From an uncultured Flavobacteriales bacterium (GTDB lineage Bacteria; Bacteroidota; Bacteroidia; Flavobacteriales_D; Sanyastnellaceae): DNA of 62,105 bases. Where the stretch lies: the NCBI GenBank assembly GCA_937881575.1, contig CALGEI010000054.1:1-62105 (forward strand), in the 5' to 3' direction. The position numbers and the translations under genes were made by a program. Under the pieces are notes generated by a model. The model was not told the origin of the DNA. It searched no databases and was given only the letters and a program-made list of their open reading frames with translations. Positions 19,461 to 28,047 of this stretch are shown one piece after another. Position 1 is the first letter of the stretch; every line of letters starts with the position of its first letter.

Positions 19461-19801
19461 GCACCCCCTCTCCCACGCTGCGTGAAGCGCAGCAACAGGT
19501 TGATGAATGGATTCAAACCATTGGCGTCCGTTATTTTAGTGAATTGACCAACTTGGCTATTCTGACGGAAGAGGTCGGCGAACTGGCCCGCATCATCGCG
19601 CGGAAATTTGGCGACCAGAGCGAAAAGCCTTCCGATCGTGGCGCAGACCTCGGTGACGAGATGGCCGATGTGCTCTGGGTCTTGATGGCACTCGCCAATC
19701 AAACAGGCGTTGACCTATCCGATGCTTTGGCCCGCAACATTGAAAAGAAAACGGAGCGCGATGCACAGCGCCACCGCAACAACCCGAAACTTCACCCCTG
19801 A
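19457..19801 (+). CDS. MazG-family nucleotide pyrophosphohydrolase
   Basis: A 114-aa all-alpha NTP-PPase with the metal-binding signature EExxE (EEVGE, near residue 41) followed by ExxD (DEMAD, near 70). It likely cleaves non-canonical or damaged dNTPs to the monophosphate plus pyrophosphate. ATG at 19457 overlaps the dtd stop by four bases and is chosen over a GTG at 19433 inside dtd. It is followed three bases later by the Asp-box protein, so all three genes share a transcript. Confidence 0.9.
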   Translation: MSTPSPTLREAQQQVDEWIQTIGVRYFSELTNLAILTEEVGELARIIARKFGDQSEKPSDRGADLGDEMADVLWVLMALANQTGVDLSDALARNIEKKTERDAQRHRNNPKLHP

Positions 19802-19804
19802 TCC

Positions 19805-22714
19805 ATGGCCCGAACACCCACCCTTGTCTTCGCACTGGCCTTGCTCCTGTCTCCTGCAGCACACGGCCAACGTTCCAAAATCGCATTGACCCCGACACCA
19901 GCATCCGATCGGATGGACGTCGCCGAAACTCGACTTGCTGCCTCCAACAACAGCTGGACTGCCGGACTGCCTTTGCGGTGCGTCGGTCCGACCATCATGA
20001 GTGGACGTGTCTCCGACATCGCTGTGGCTCCAGGAGACGGAAGCGAATTCTATGTAGCCTACGCCTCTGGAGGCCTGTGGCATACCGTCAACAATGGAAC
20101 CAGCTTCGAACCGCTCTTCGATCAGGCTCTTACCATCACACTTGGAGCCGTGGCGCTGCACCCGGAATCCGAAAGGTTGTGGGTCGGAACCGGTGAAGTC
20201 AACTCATCAAGGAGCTCTTACGCTGGCTCTGGCGTATACGTGAGCGACGACCAAGGACTATCATGGGAACATCGCGGACTTGAGGACACACAACACATTG
20301 GCCGGATCGTTCTCAACCCCGATGACGATGACGTCGCGTGGGTTGCCGCACTCGGTCCTCTTTATTCCAAAAACACCAGCGGCGGCGTATACCGAACGGA
20401 GAATGGCGGTTTGGATTGGTCGTGCGTCCTGGCCATCGACGGCCTGGACGATCGAGCAGGCGCAGTGGACCTCATCCTGGACCCCGCCAATCCGAACCAT
20501 TTGTTCGCCTCCACTTGGGATCGGACTCGGCGCGCGTGGAATTTCATTGGAAATGGCGCAGGATCTGGAATTTGGGAAAGTCATGATGGCGGAGATTCTT
20601 GGTTGGAGTTGAGCGCGTTGGAAGGATTCCCGAACGAAGAAACAACAGGGCGCATTGGCCTTGCTTGGCACCCAGAAGCGCAGCAACTTTATGCCTTTGT
20701 GGACAACCAGGCTCTCCAAATCGATTCAACGTCAACGGATGAAAAGGAAGAGCTCGAATACGAATCCACTCAGTTTTCGACGATGACAGCGGTTGAATTC
20801 TCCGCGCTAGACACCGCCAAATTGGAGCGATTTCTTGCAGATAACGGCTTCCCGGAATCAGACGATGCCTCGTCCATCTTCGCCCGCGTGGCAGACAATT
20901 CTTTGCAGCCTCATGCCCTTCATGATTACCTCACCGACGGCAACAAAGCCCTCTTCGAAACAGAGATCATCGGCTCCGAGGTGTACCGACTTGAATTCCA
21001 AAATGGTCAAGCGACCCATTGGATGAGAACACACGCCACACCGCTGGAAGACGTGGGATACACCTATGGGTATTACTTCGGGTTGATCGAAGTGGACCCG
21101 AGTAATCCCGATCGCCTTTGGATTGCGGGGGTTCCCTTGATTGAATCGACCGATGGCGGCGCAACCTGGAAGTCCCTGGGAGCACCTAACGCGCATGTCG
21201 ATCACCACCACTTGTGGGCGAACCCAAATCGCGAAGGACACCTCATCAATGGCAACGATGGCGGCATCAACATTTCGTGGGATGGCGGAGCGCATTGGAT
21301 CAAATGCAACAGTCCCGCTGTTGGTCAATTCTACGCCATCGAAGTGGACCAAGACGAGCCCTACAACATATACGGAGGCCTCCAAGACAACGGCACTTGG
21401 GCTGGACCTTCCGATTACCGATTCTCCATGGGATGGCACCAAAACGGTCGGTATCCTTGGCAATCCATCAGCGGAGGAGATGGCATGCAAATCGAAGTCG
21501 ATCCGCGCAATTCCGATGTCGTCATCACCGGCTCCCAGTTTGGATGGTACAACCGCATTGATCGCCGACAGGATGATTACACCAGCCTTCACCCGCAACA
21601 CGAATTGGGCGAAACCCCCTTGCGCTGGAACTGGCAAACACCGATTTGGCTCAGTCGCCACCAGCCGGACATCTTGTACATGGCCTCCAATCGACTGCAC
21701 CGATCCTTTGACCAAGGCGATAATTGGGAAACGCTCAGTGATGATTTGACCCGAGGTGGCCGAGAGGGAAACGTCCCCTTTGGATCCATCACCTCATTGC
21801 ATGAAAGCCCGTTGCGCTTTGGACAGCTGGCCGTAGGAACAGACGATGGACTCATTCAAGTGTCACGCGATGGCGGCCATGCCTGGAACACCCTGAGTTC
21901 TCCTGTTCCTCAAAATCCAAAACTGGACCAGCTGCTCTGGATCAGTGAAGTCTTGTGGAGTCACCACCATGAGCAGCGCCTTTACGTTGCACTCAACGGC
22001 TACCGTCTCGACCATTTCGACTCCTGGATTTTTATGACCGAAAATGACGGCCGCACTTGGACTCGGTTGGGAATTCAAGATTTGCCTTGCGAACCCGTCA
22101 ATGCTTTGGCTGAAAGCGCATCACGCGAGGGCGTTTTGTTTGCTGGAACTGACGGGGGGGCTTACGCCTCATTCGACAACGGTAAAACATGGGGGACTTT
22201 GCATCCTGACCTTCCGGCCGTTCCCGTGCACGACTTGGTCATCCAAGAACGCGACAAGGACCTGGTCATTGGAACCCATGGACGCAGCATTTGGGTACTC
22301 GAATTGGATGTGATGTGGGAACATTGGGAAGAGGATCAGTTGTGGGAATCATCCCAACCTGTGGCCTTTGTTTTATCCGAAATCGAAGAGATCGAATTCA
22401 ATGAGAATTGGGGTGAAAAAGGTTGGGCCTGGTCAGAACCTCGCGCGGTGCAGGCTGATGTTGACCTGTTCAGCCCGCAGCCTATTGACGCGCATTGGGT
22501 CATCAACAATGACAGCACGCAAACGACGTGGACTGGCGACACGCTTCTACTTCAGCGCGGTTGGCAATCTCATTCCGTCTCGTTGAAATTGCCCGATGCA
22601 TCGGAGTCTGAATTCATGCAGCCCGGCACTTACCGCATCGCCCTACACGATGAGAATGGCCAAGAGCTCGCCTCGTCTATCCTTTTGATTGCAAGCAAAG
22701 ACGAGGAGGAATAA
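19805..22714 (+). CDS. Secreted Asp-box (BNR/VPS10-like) beta-propeller protein
   Basis: A 969-aa protein with a signal peptide (cleavage near AAHGQ, residue 23) and nine Asp-box turns of the S/T-x-D-x-G-x-x-W type spread over the length (for example SDDQGLSW, SHDGGDSW, STDGGATW, SRDGGHAW, SFDNGKTW). These place it with the sortilin/VPS10- and sialidase-like beta-propellers annotated 'WD40/YVTN/BNR-like' or 'glycosyl hydrolase' in Bacteroidota. No sialidase arginine triad is evident, so a glycosidase activity should not be assumed. The C-terminal ~130 aa are beta-rich, with no T9SS type A signal. Confidence 0.82.
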   Translation: MARTPTLVFALALLLSPAAHGQRSKIALTPTPASDRMDVAETRLAASNNSWTAGLPLRCVGPTIMSGRVSDIAVAPGDGSEFYVAYASGGLWHTVNNGTSFEPLFDQALTITLGAVALHPESERLWVGTGEVNSSRSSYAGSGVYVSDDQGLSWEHRGLEDTQHIGRIVLNPDDDDVAWVAALGPLYSKNTSGGVYRTENGGLDWSCVLAIDGLDDRAGAVDLILDPANPNHLFASTWDRTRRAWNFIGNGAGSGIWESHDGGDSWLELSALEGFPNEETTGRIGLAWHPEAQQLYAFVDNQALQIDSTSTDEKEELEYESTQFSTMTAVEFSALDTAKLERFLADNGFPESDDASSIFARVADNSLQPHALHDYLTDGNKALFETEIIGSEVYRLEFQNGQATHWMRTHATPLEDVGYTYGYYFGLIEVDPSNPDRLWIAGVPLIESTDGGATWKSLGAPNAHVDHHHLWANPNREGHLINGNDGGINISWDGGAHWIKCNSPAVGQFYAIEVDQDEPYNIYGGLQDNGTWAGPSDYRFSMGWHQNGRYPWQSISGGDGMQIEVDPRNSDVVITGSQFGWYNRIDRRQDDYTSLHPQHELGETPLRWNWQTPIWLSRHQPDILYMASNRLHRSFDQGDNWETLSDDLTRGGREGNVPFGSITSLHESPLRFGQLAVGTDDGLIQVSRDGGHAWNTLSSPVPQNPKLDQLLWISEVLWSHHHEQRLYVALNGYRLDHFDSWIFMTENDGRTWTRLGIQDLPCEPVNALAESASREGVLFAGTDGGAYASFDNGKTWGTLHPDLPAVPVHDLVIQERDKDLVIGTHGRSIWVLELDVMWEHWEEDQLWESSQPVAFVLSEIEEIEFNENWGEKGWAWSEPRAVQADVDLFSPQPIDAHWVINNDSTQTTWTGDTLLLQRGWQSHSVSLKLPDASESEFMQPGTYRIALHDENGQELASSILLIASKDEEE

Positions 22715-22733
22715 ACGAAGTCTCAGCAAATGT

Positions 22734-23540
22734 TCAAGACATCGCGAAGCGCGTCTTGTCAGGAATCAAGCAAACGGGAATCGGCTGCATTTTGTGCCGA
22801 TTGGCTTGGTGCATGCGCTGGTAAATGGCCATCACCTGCTGTTCTCTTTCGCTCCATTGAACTGGATCCTGCTCAACGTGCTCCATTGCCCACTCCAGCT
22901 CAGGATACGAGGCGCCGATCTGCATTTCATCCGTGCGGTCATCGCCCCACAAACCATCGGTAGGCGCCGCCTGCTGAATTTCCATTGGAACGCCCAAATG
23001 AGCCCCCAGAGCAAATACCTCCGTCTTCATCAAATCCGCAATTGGGCTCAAATCCACACCTCCATCCCCGTATTTGGTGTAAAATCCGACCCCGAAATCC
23101 TCCACTTTATTTCCTGTCCCCACCACGAGTGCGCGGCGTTGAGCCGCCAGGGCATACAAAGCCGTCATTCTCAATCGTGCACGCGCATTGGCTAATGCAA
23201 GTCCGTCAGAGGCATCCTCTTGCTGTGGCAAGGCCAATCGAAACGCTTCATACGGTGCCGTCAAATCGATGGATTCCATGCGCACAGCGGCGAAGGTTTT
23301 CGTCAACTGGTTCATATGCAATCGCGCGCGATTGACTTGATCCGGGTGCTGGTGAATGGGCAATTCAACCACGTGCGTGGACAACCCTGTTCGCGCACAC
23401 AACGCAGAGGTCACGGCAGAGTCAATCCCCCCACTAACCCCAATCACCCATCCTTTCTGCCCTGATTGATCAGCATACCGCTTGAGCCAGTCGATGATGT
23501 ATTCCGCTACGCGGTCTGCTTGAAATGTTGTCAATATCAT
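22734..23540 (-). CDS. nadE: NAD(+) synthase, ammonia-dependent type
   Basis: A 268-aa enzyme that amidates deamido-NAD with ATP and ammonia. It has the PP-loop SGGIDSAV motif (near residue 37), the GTGNKVED block and the KYGDGGVDLSPI region, all typical of NadE. There is no N-terminal glutaminase domain. It lies four bases downstream of the PorT-like gene on the same strand. nadE next to gldB/gldC is a familiar flavobacterial neighbourhood. Confidence 0.95.
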   Translation of the reverse strand: MILTTFQADRVAEYIIDWLKRYADQSGQKGWVIGVSGGIDSAVTSALCARTGLSTHVVELPIHQHPDQVNRARLHMNQLTKTFAAVRMESIDLTAPYEAFRLALPQQEDASDGLALANARARLRMTALYALAAQRRALVVGTGNKVEDFGVGFYTKYGDGGVDLSPIADLMKTEVFALGAHLGVPMEIQQAAPTDGLWGDDRTDEMQIGASYPELEWAMEHVEQDPVQWSEREQQVMAIYQRMHQANRHKMQPIPVCLIPDKTRFAMS

Positions 23541-23544
23541 GCTC

Positions 23545-24372
23545 TCAAAACATCAATCCCACCATCAATTCCAATTGCCCGGATTTTCCGGACATGTTGA
23601 CACCCTGATGCCTGGTCTGCGTTGCCCCCTCATCCACATGGTAGAGAACTCCATCGGCAACGGTACCCTGAATCACCTCAAAATCTTCATACTGGTTCCG
23701 AATGCCCACATTGTACCGGATGCCCAAGGCCAATGCCGTGGTGCCGGTGAACCTCCTCTCCAATCCAAGTCCGACAATCAAAGCGGGACGGAAAAGACGT
23801 GTTTGATTTGTTAAATCCACATCCAATGGCAAACCCGGCAATTCAGATGCCGTCAATACAGGCACCCAGTTTTGTAGAGAATCCTGCAGTGCAACAGTCG
23901 TTCGACTCGCCTTCCCTTCTGCCCGGACATTGAGCCCCAGCCCCAATCCAAATTGACCCCAATAGGTCGTGTAGCCAATTTCCTTGGTCCGCATTTTAAA
24001 GGTCAAGGGCACCTCAACATATTGAAGCCTCTGAGCCAGCTCGACACGCTGAATTGCTGGAATCTGACCCGTTTCAGTCGCTTCAAAATAGGAGATCACC
24101 CCTCCTGTATGAAACACATTCACGCCCGTACCAATGGCGTACGTATCCGTGAATTTCGCATCGAAGATAAATCCATAACCAAAATGTGCAGAGGAACGCA
24201 ACGCCTCATGAGAAAACCCTCTCGGAACGCCAAAACCCACATTGGGCGAGAGGGTCAAACCCAAATGGAAACCCTGACCAGAAGATCCCGTGGCTGCGAG
24301 CAACATGATTCCACAACAAACTCCTTTATAAGTCTTGGAGAGTAAAGTCAAAAAGCGATGGGTCTGTTTCAT
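23545..24372 (-). CDS. PorT-family outer-membrane beta-barrel protein
   Basis: A 275-aa protein with a signal peptide ending near GSSGQ (residue 33) and an eight- to ten-strand barrel of the OMP_b-brl_2/PorT type. The YVEVPLTFKMRTKEIGYTT block followed by YWGQFGLGLGLNV is the family's most recognisable part. PorT/SprT is needed for T9SS function in some species, but many members of this broad family are not secretion proteins, so the role is unproven. It is divergent from gldB with a 53-base gap and shares a transcript with nadE. Confidence 0.8.
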   Translation of the reverse strand: MKQTHRFLTLLSKTYKGVCCGIMLLAATGSSGQGFHLGLTLSPNVGFGVPRGFSHEALRSSAHFGYGFIFDAKFTDTYAIGTGVNVFHTGGVISYFEATETGQIPAIQRVELAQRLQYVEVPLTFKMRTKEIGYTTYWGQFGLGLGLNVRAEGKASRTTVALQDSLQNWVPVLTASELPGLPLDVDLTNQTRLFRPALIVGLGLERRFTGTTALALGIRYNVGIRNQYEDFEVIQGTVADGVLYHVDEGATQTRHQGVNMSGKSGQLELMVGLMF

Positions 24373-24425
24373 CTTTGCGTTTGTCCAAAACTAACGCGGA
24401 AGAACCTGCGATATTCGACTCCAAC

Positions 24426-25490
24426 ATGCCAATTCTCACTAAAGCTTGTTCAAGAAAGTGGTTCCAAGCCCTGTTTCTCTTCACCATCGTCACAAGCTTG
24501 CCAGCGTGCTCAAGCAACCCCTGGGCAGTCGACCCCAATGACATCACCCTGAACAGTCCCTGGGAACCACTGGATCTGCTGGCTGTCTTGAGCAACCTCC
24601 CGCAAGACAGCACGGATGCCCTGGCAGTCTTCCAGGAACGTGCGGGCGATTTTGGTCCGTACTACCTCGAAGACATTTTGCGCATTGGACCTGCTGACAG
24701 CCTTCAGACTGTTCAAGAATTGAGCAGGTTTGTCAGCCACCCTGAAGTGTACCCCATTGCCGAAGCCATCGATTCCACAAGCGGCACCACCGCGAGAAAG
24801 ACCTTGCAGTCGCAGGAGTTGGAAGCGGCATTCAAGCGGTTTCACCACCACTTTCCGCAAGAACCCATCCCCCAATTGGTTTGGATGAACAGTGGATTCA
24901 ACCACGCCATTTACCCCACGCGCGATCATTTAGCTGTTGGCCTCGAGTGGTTTTTGGGAGCGAACCACCCGGTTGTCCAATCCTTACCGCCTCATATGTT
25001 TCCCGCCTACCAACGTGAACGCATGGAACCCAACCGTGTCGGACCAACCGCTTTGCGCGGCTGGCTACTGGTTCACTTTAGCGACCCTTGGTACGCCCCC
25101 AAAACGTGCGCTGACGAGTTGCTCTTCTGGGGGAAAACACTCTTTATCCTGGAGCAAATTATGCCCAACACTCCGTCCTATTTACTCATGGACTGGACCG
25201 AGGAGCATTGGGATTGGGCCGTGGAAAATGAGCGACAAGTATGGGTTGAACTTCAGCCACAAGGAGAATTATTTGAGACCAACCGACTTGAGTTTGGGCG
25301 CTGGTTCAATGAAGGCCCCTTTACACGGGCAGCCTCGATACCACAAAAAAGCCCGGATCGCTTGGGCGCTTGGATTGGCTGGAACGCCGTGCGCGACTAT
25401 ATGAATCAGCATCCCGAGACGTCATTGAATGAACTGATGCACATGACCGATCCACTTCCTGTGCTCAAAGCATACCGACCCGACCGTTGA
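24426..25490 (+). CDS. gldB: Gliding motility lipoprotein GldB
   Basis: A 354-aa lipoprotein. The start at 24426 is preferred over a TTG 51 bases upstream because it places a compact type II signal peptide with lipobox LPAC (Cys 27) at the N-terminus. The remainder matches the GldB layout: an RIGPADS block, an ARKTLQSQELEAAF block, and a C-terminal GAWIGWNAVRDYM motif. GldB supports T9SS/gliding through assisting outer-membrane components. gldC follows 30 bases later. Confidence 0.9.
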   Translation: MPILTKACSRKWFQALFLFTIVTSLPACSSNPWAVDPNDITLNSPWEPLDLLAVLSNLPQDSTDALAVFQERAGDFGPYYLEDILRIGPADSLQTVQELSRFVSHPEVYPIAEAIDSTSGTTARKTLQSQELEAAFKRFHHHFPQEPIPQLVWMNSGFNHAIYPTRDHLAVGLEWFLGANHPVVQSLPPHMFPAYQRERMEPNRVGPTALRGWLLVHFSDPWYAPKTCADELLFWGKTLFILEQIMPNTPSYLLMDWTEEHWDWAVENERQVWVELQPQGELFETNRLEFGRWFNEGPFTRAASIPQKSPDRLGAWIGWNAVRDYMNQHPETSLNELMHMTDPLPVLKAYRPDR

Positions 25491-25520
25491 TGCCCGACCT
25501 TCGCACCCTTACTTTTTACC

Positions 25521-25853
25521 ATGGCTGAATCCAATATCCACATCACCGTCTCTACTGACGAAAACAAGGTGCCTTCCAAAATCATGTGGACCGCTGAAGA
25601 CGGCAACGTCAACAATCGAGAAGCCAAAGCCATGGCCCTTTCGATGTGGGACGACCTCGATGGAACCGCCATGCGCATGGATCTGTGGACCAAGAAGATG
25701 AGCGTTGAAGAAATGCAGCACTTTGTCTGTCAAACCATGATGACCCTAGCGGATACATTTGAGCGCGCAACAAGCGACAAAGACCATGCAGGCGCCATTC
25801 GTGGATTCACCGAAGAGTTGGCCAAGCGCCTGGGCGTTCTCAAGGACGACTAA
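25521..25853 (+). CDS. gldC: Gliding motility protein GldC
   Basis: A small cytoplasmic protein of 110 aa with the characteristic GldC opening (MAESNIHITVSTDENKVPSK), the MWTAEDG block and the ALSMWDD block. In gliding Flavobacteriia it is encoded beside gldB and enhances motility; its biochemical role is unknown. It converges on engB with a 16-base gap in which no clear terminator is seen. Confidence 0.93.
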   Translation: MAESNIHITVSTDENKVPSKIMWTAEDGNVNNREAKAMALSMWDDLDGTAMRMDLWTKKMSVEEMQHFVCQTMMTLADTFERATSDKDHAGAIRGFTEELAKRLGVLKDD

Positions 25854-25869
25854 AAGACCCTCAGGCGTT

Positions 25870-26490
25870 TTAAATGTTCTCGAACAAGGCGTTGGTCTGC
25901 TCAATGAAGCGCAACAATTCATCTCTGCCGTCCCCCTTCTCAGCACTTGTGATGTAGACCGGTGGCATGCGATGCCATTGCTTGAGCATGACCTCTTCGT
26001 AATGCGGTAAAAAAGCCGCTCTTTCCGCTTGATTCAACTTGTCAACTTTGGTGAAGACCATCACAAATGGAAGGTTATTTTCACCCATCCAAGCCATGAA
26101 TTCCATGTCCACTTTTTGTGGTGGATGACGGCTATCCAATAGCATCATCACACACATCAAGTTGGATCGACTTGTCAAGAATTGTTCACTGGTGCGTTGC
26201 CATTTGGTGCGGCTCGTCTTGCTGACCTTCGCATAGCCGAAACCCGGCAAATCGACCAGATACCAGCACGTCTCTTTTTCCAGGTTGATGGCGAAGTGAT
26301 TGATCAATTGCGTCTTTCCAGGAGTGCCCGAAATTTTGGCCAGGCTGTTGCGATTGGCCAGCATGTTGATCAAAGATGACTTCCCTACGTTGGACCGCCC
26401 GATGAAGGCATATTCCGGAAAATCAGGCGCCGGGCACTCTTTCGGGTGCGCACTGGACTTCATGAATTCTGCCGTGTGTACGTCCATCAT
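25870..26490 (-). CDS. engB: Ribosome biogenesis GTPase EngB (YihA/YsxC)
   Basis: A 206-aa GTPase that helps assemble the large ribosomal subunit. All G motifs are present: GRSNVGKSS (G1), GTPGKT (G2), DLPGFGYA (G3), TKVDK (G4) and TSAEKG (G5). The start at 26490 overlaps the stop of the upstream hydrolase gene (TGATG); a longer reading to 26526 would lie inside that gene and adds no conserved residues. ATG at 26487 is an alternative start. Confidence 0.94.
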   Translation of the reverse strand: MMDVHTAEFMKSSAHPKECPAPDFPEYAFIGRSNVGKSSLINMLANRNSLAKISGTPGKTQLINHFAINLEKETCWYLVDLPGFGYAKVSKTSRTKWQRTSEQFLTSRSNLMCVMMLLDSRHPPQKVDMEFMAWMGENNLPFVMVFTKVDKLNQAERAAFLPHYEEVMLKQWHRMPPVYITSAEKGDGRDELLRFIEQTNALFENI

Positions 26491-27266
26491 CAAACAGCTT
26501 GACCCATTCCACGGCTGACATACCAAGCATCCAATAGCGCATTGAACTGCTTAGGATGCTCCATCATGGGTGCGTGACCGCATTCATCAATCCAGAACAA
26601 CTCGCTGTCTGGAAATCCTGCTTGAAACTCCTCCGCGACCTCTGGCGGCGTAATGATGTCATTGCGTCCCCAAATCAAACAAACGGGAATCGACATGGAA
26701 GGCAGATCCTTGGACATGTTGTGTCGAATGGCACTTTTTGCAATGGCTAGAATTCTCAATATTTTCTCTCGGCTGTTGACTGCCTCAAAACACTCATCTA
26801 CCAATTCATCCGTCGCATGCTTTGGGTCAAAAAACGTCACTGCGACCTTGTCCCGAATAAAGGTCTTGTCCTCCCGTCGCGGAAAGCTATTCCCAAAGGC
26901 ATTTTCATACAAACCGCTACTCGCCGTAAGCGAAAGGCTGGCAACACGATCCAGATTGTCACGGGTGAAAATCAAGCCGACGTGACCGCCTAAACTGTTG
27001 CCCAACAGGTGAACCTTCCCCAGCTCGAGCTCATCTACAAACCCCTCAATGTGTTTGGCGATGTTTTTGGCACTCGTACTGAGCATCGGGAGTTCGTAGA
27101 TCGGCAGCATCGGAATGATGACCCGAAAACGATTCGAAAAATGATCTAAAACGTCAGCAAAATTGCTCAGCGCGCCAAAGAGACCGTGCAGCACAACGAG
27201 TGGCTCACCACTCCCCGCCTCCACGTATTTATACTCTCCGCGTTCTATGATGGTCGGTGCTTCCAT
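26490..27266 (-). CDS. Alpha/beta hydrolase
   Basis: A 258-aa alpha/beta-fold hydrolase with the HGLFG oxyanion-hole motif, the nucleophile elbow GNSLGG (Ser near residue 96), the catalytic Asp in WGRND and the His in GHAPMMEHP. The substrate is unknown. ATG at 27266 is preferred to an upstream start at 27323, since the conserved part begins there. Translation is coupled to engB. The gene is divergent from mraZ; a hydrolase-engB pair beside mraZ recurs in Bacteroidota. Confidence 0.9.
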   Translation of the reverse strand: MEAPTIIERGEYKYVEAGSGEPLVVLHGLFGALSNFADVLDHFSNRFRVIIPMLPIYELPMLSTSAKNIAKHIEGFVDELELGKVHLLGNSLGGHVGLIFTRDNLDRVASLSLTASSGLYENAFGNSFPRREDKTFIRDKVAVTFFDPKHATDELVDECFEAVNSREKILRILAIAKSAIRHNMSKDLPSMSIPVCLIWGRNDIITPPEVAEEFQAGFPDSELFWIDECGHAPMMEHPKQFNALLDAWYVSRGMGQAV

Positions 27267-27357
27267 GTATAATGATTTGCGTCTAAGAGTCCTTGAAAAA
27301 ACACTCTTGCAAAGGAACACCATGAATTCTCTGGAATCCGAAGAAAAAAACGACGCT

Positions 27358-27489
27358 GTTCCACGTTGAAGTGTTCACAATTTCTGTGGATAACGTGTGA
27401 ATAGCGTAATTCCCATTCTAACCTAGCCATTCCGCAAGAGCCTATCCCTGCTCAAAAACAGCCCTTTTCCACCTAAAGACTTTTCCACA
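27358..27489. promoter_or_regulatory. Cluster of DnaA-box-like sequences
   Basis: One perfect DnaA 9-mer on the minus strand (TGTGGATAA at 27385-27393, which is TTATCCACA reversed) is accompanied by near matches: TTTTCCACA at 27481-27489, TTTTCCACC at 27465-27473, GTGTTCACA at 27371-27379 and TGTTCCACG at 27358-27366. They sit in the 293-base divergent gap between the hydrolase and mraZ genes. This could be DnaA control of the dcw cluster or part of an origin; no dnaA gene or clear AT-rich unwinding element is visible. Confidence 0.4.
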
Positions 27490-27492
27490 AAG

Positions 27493-27527
27493 TGGGAGAA
27501 AGTGGCGATTAATGGGAGAAAGTGGGA
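27493..27527 (+). promoter_or_regulatory. MraZ operator: four TGGGN boxes with 10-base period
   Basis: Four direct repeats start at 27493, 27503, 27513 and 27523, reading TGGGA, TGGCG, TGGGA and TGGGA, each separated by five bases. This is the established MraZ binding pattern (repeated TGGGN with ~5-base spacers, one face of the helix), located 33 bases upstream of the mraZ start. MraZ bound here would repress its own operon. The second box carries the only deviation from TGGG. Confidence 0.85.
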
Positions 27528-27536
27528 AATTCTAGA

Positions 27537-27544
27537 TATTTTTG
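27537..27544 (+). promoter_or_regulatory. Candidate Bacteroidota -7 promoter element for mraZ
   Basis: TATTTTTG matches the Bacteroidota -7 consensus TAnnTTTG exactly. The expected -33 position falls on the MraZ boxes rather than on a clean TTTG, so repression by MraZ would block polymerase directly. A transcript from here would have a leader of only about ten bases before the ATG at 27560. Confidence 0.4.
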
Positions 27545-27559
27545 AAAAGCGAATCAGCC

Positions 27560-28045
27560 ATGCTCAATCTACTCGGAGAATACAAGTGTAAAATCGACGT
27601 CAAAGGACGTCTGATGTTTCCTGCACCACTCCGTCGGCAGCTAGAATTGATTCTACACCACGGCTTGGTGGTGAACCGCGATATTTTCGAAGATTGCCTG
27701 GTCATCTATCCGCAACCTGAGTGGGACAAAGTCAATCAAGAGATGTCGCGCTTGAGTCGATACAACCGAAAGCACCAGCTCTTCCAACGGAAGTTCATGA
27801 AGGGCGCGACGCACGTTGAGCTGGATGGATCAGGCCGAATCAACCTCCCTTCGCTCCTGCTCGAGCACGCAGGAATCAATGCCAAGGAGGACAATGAAAT
27901 CATTGTATCCGGGCTCGGTGAAAAAATCGAAATCTGGAGCAAGGCACGTTATAGCGCCTCTGTTCTCGATGACAACGAAGATTTTGACTTCGGTGATTTG
28001 GCAGAAGAAGTTCGCCGCGATCTCGAACCCGGCAGCGAAAACTGA
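27560..28045 (+). CDS. mraZ: Transcriptional regulator MraZ
   Basis: A 161-aa regulator made of two tandem SpoVT/AbrB-like MraZ repeats, each with the DxxGR motif (DVKGR near residue 13, DGSGR near 92). It forms a ring-shaped multimer that binds TGGGN repeats and represses the dcw operon; four such boxes lie just upstream. ATG at 27560 is chosen over TTG at 27542 because the conserved MLNLLGEYKCKID opening begins there. The acidic C-terminal tail is slightly longer than usual. Confidence 0.95.
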   Translation: MLNLLGEYKCKIDVKGRLMFPAPLRRQLELILHHGLVVNRDIFEDCLVIYPQPEWDKVNQEMSRLSRYNRKHQLFQRKFMKGATHVELDGSGRINLPSLLLEHAGINAKEDNEIIVSGLGEKIEIWSKARYSASVLDDNEDFDFGDLAEEVRRDLEPGSEN

Positions 28046-28047
28046 GC

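Noticed and set aside
20858-21715. 285-codon minus-strand open frame inside the Asp-box protein gene
   Set aside because: It overlaps the well-supported secreted propeller in full and has no recognisable motif or signal peptide.
24375-24425. Longer N-terminus for GldB from an upstream TTG
   Set aside because: It would put 17 polar residues before the lipoprotein signal; the ATG at 24426 gives a normal type II signal peptide.
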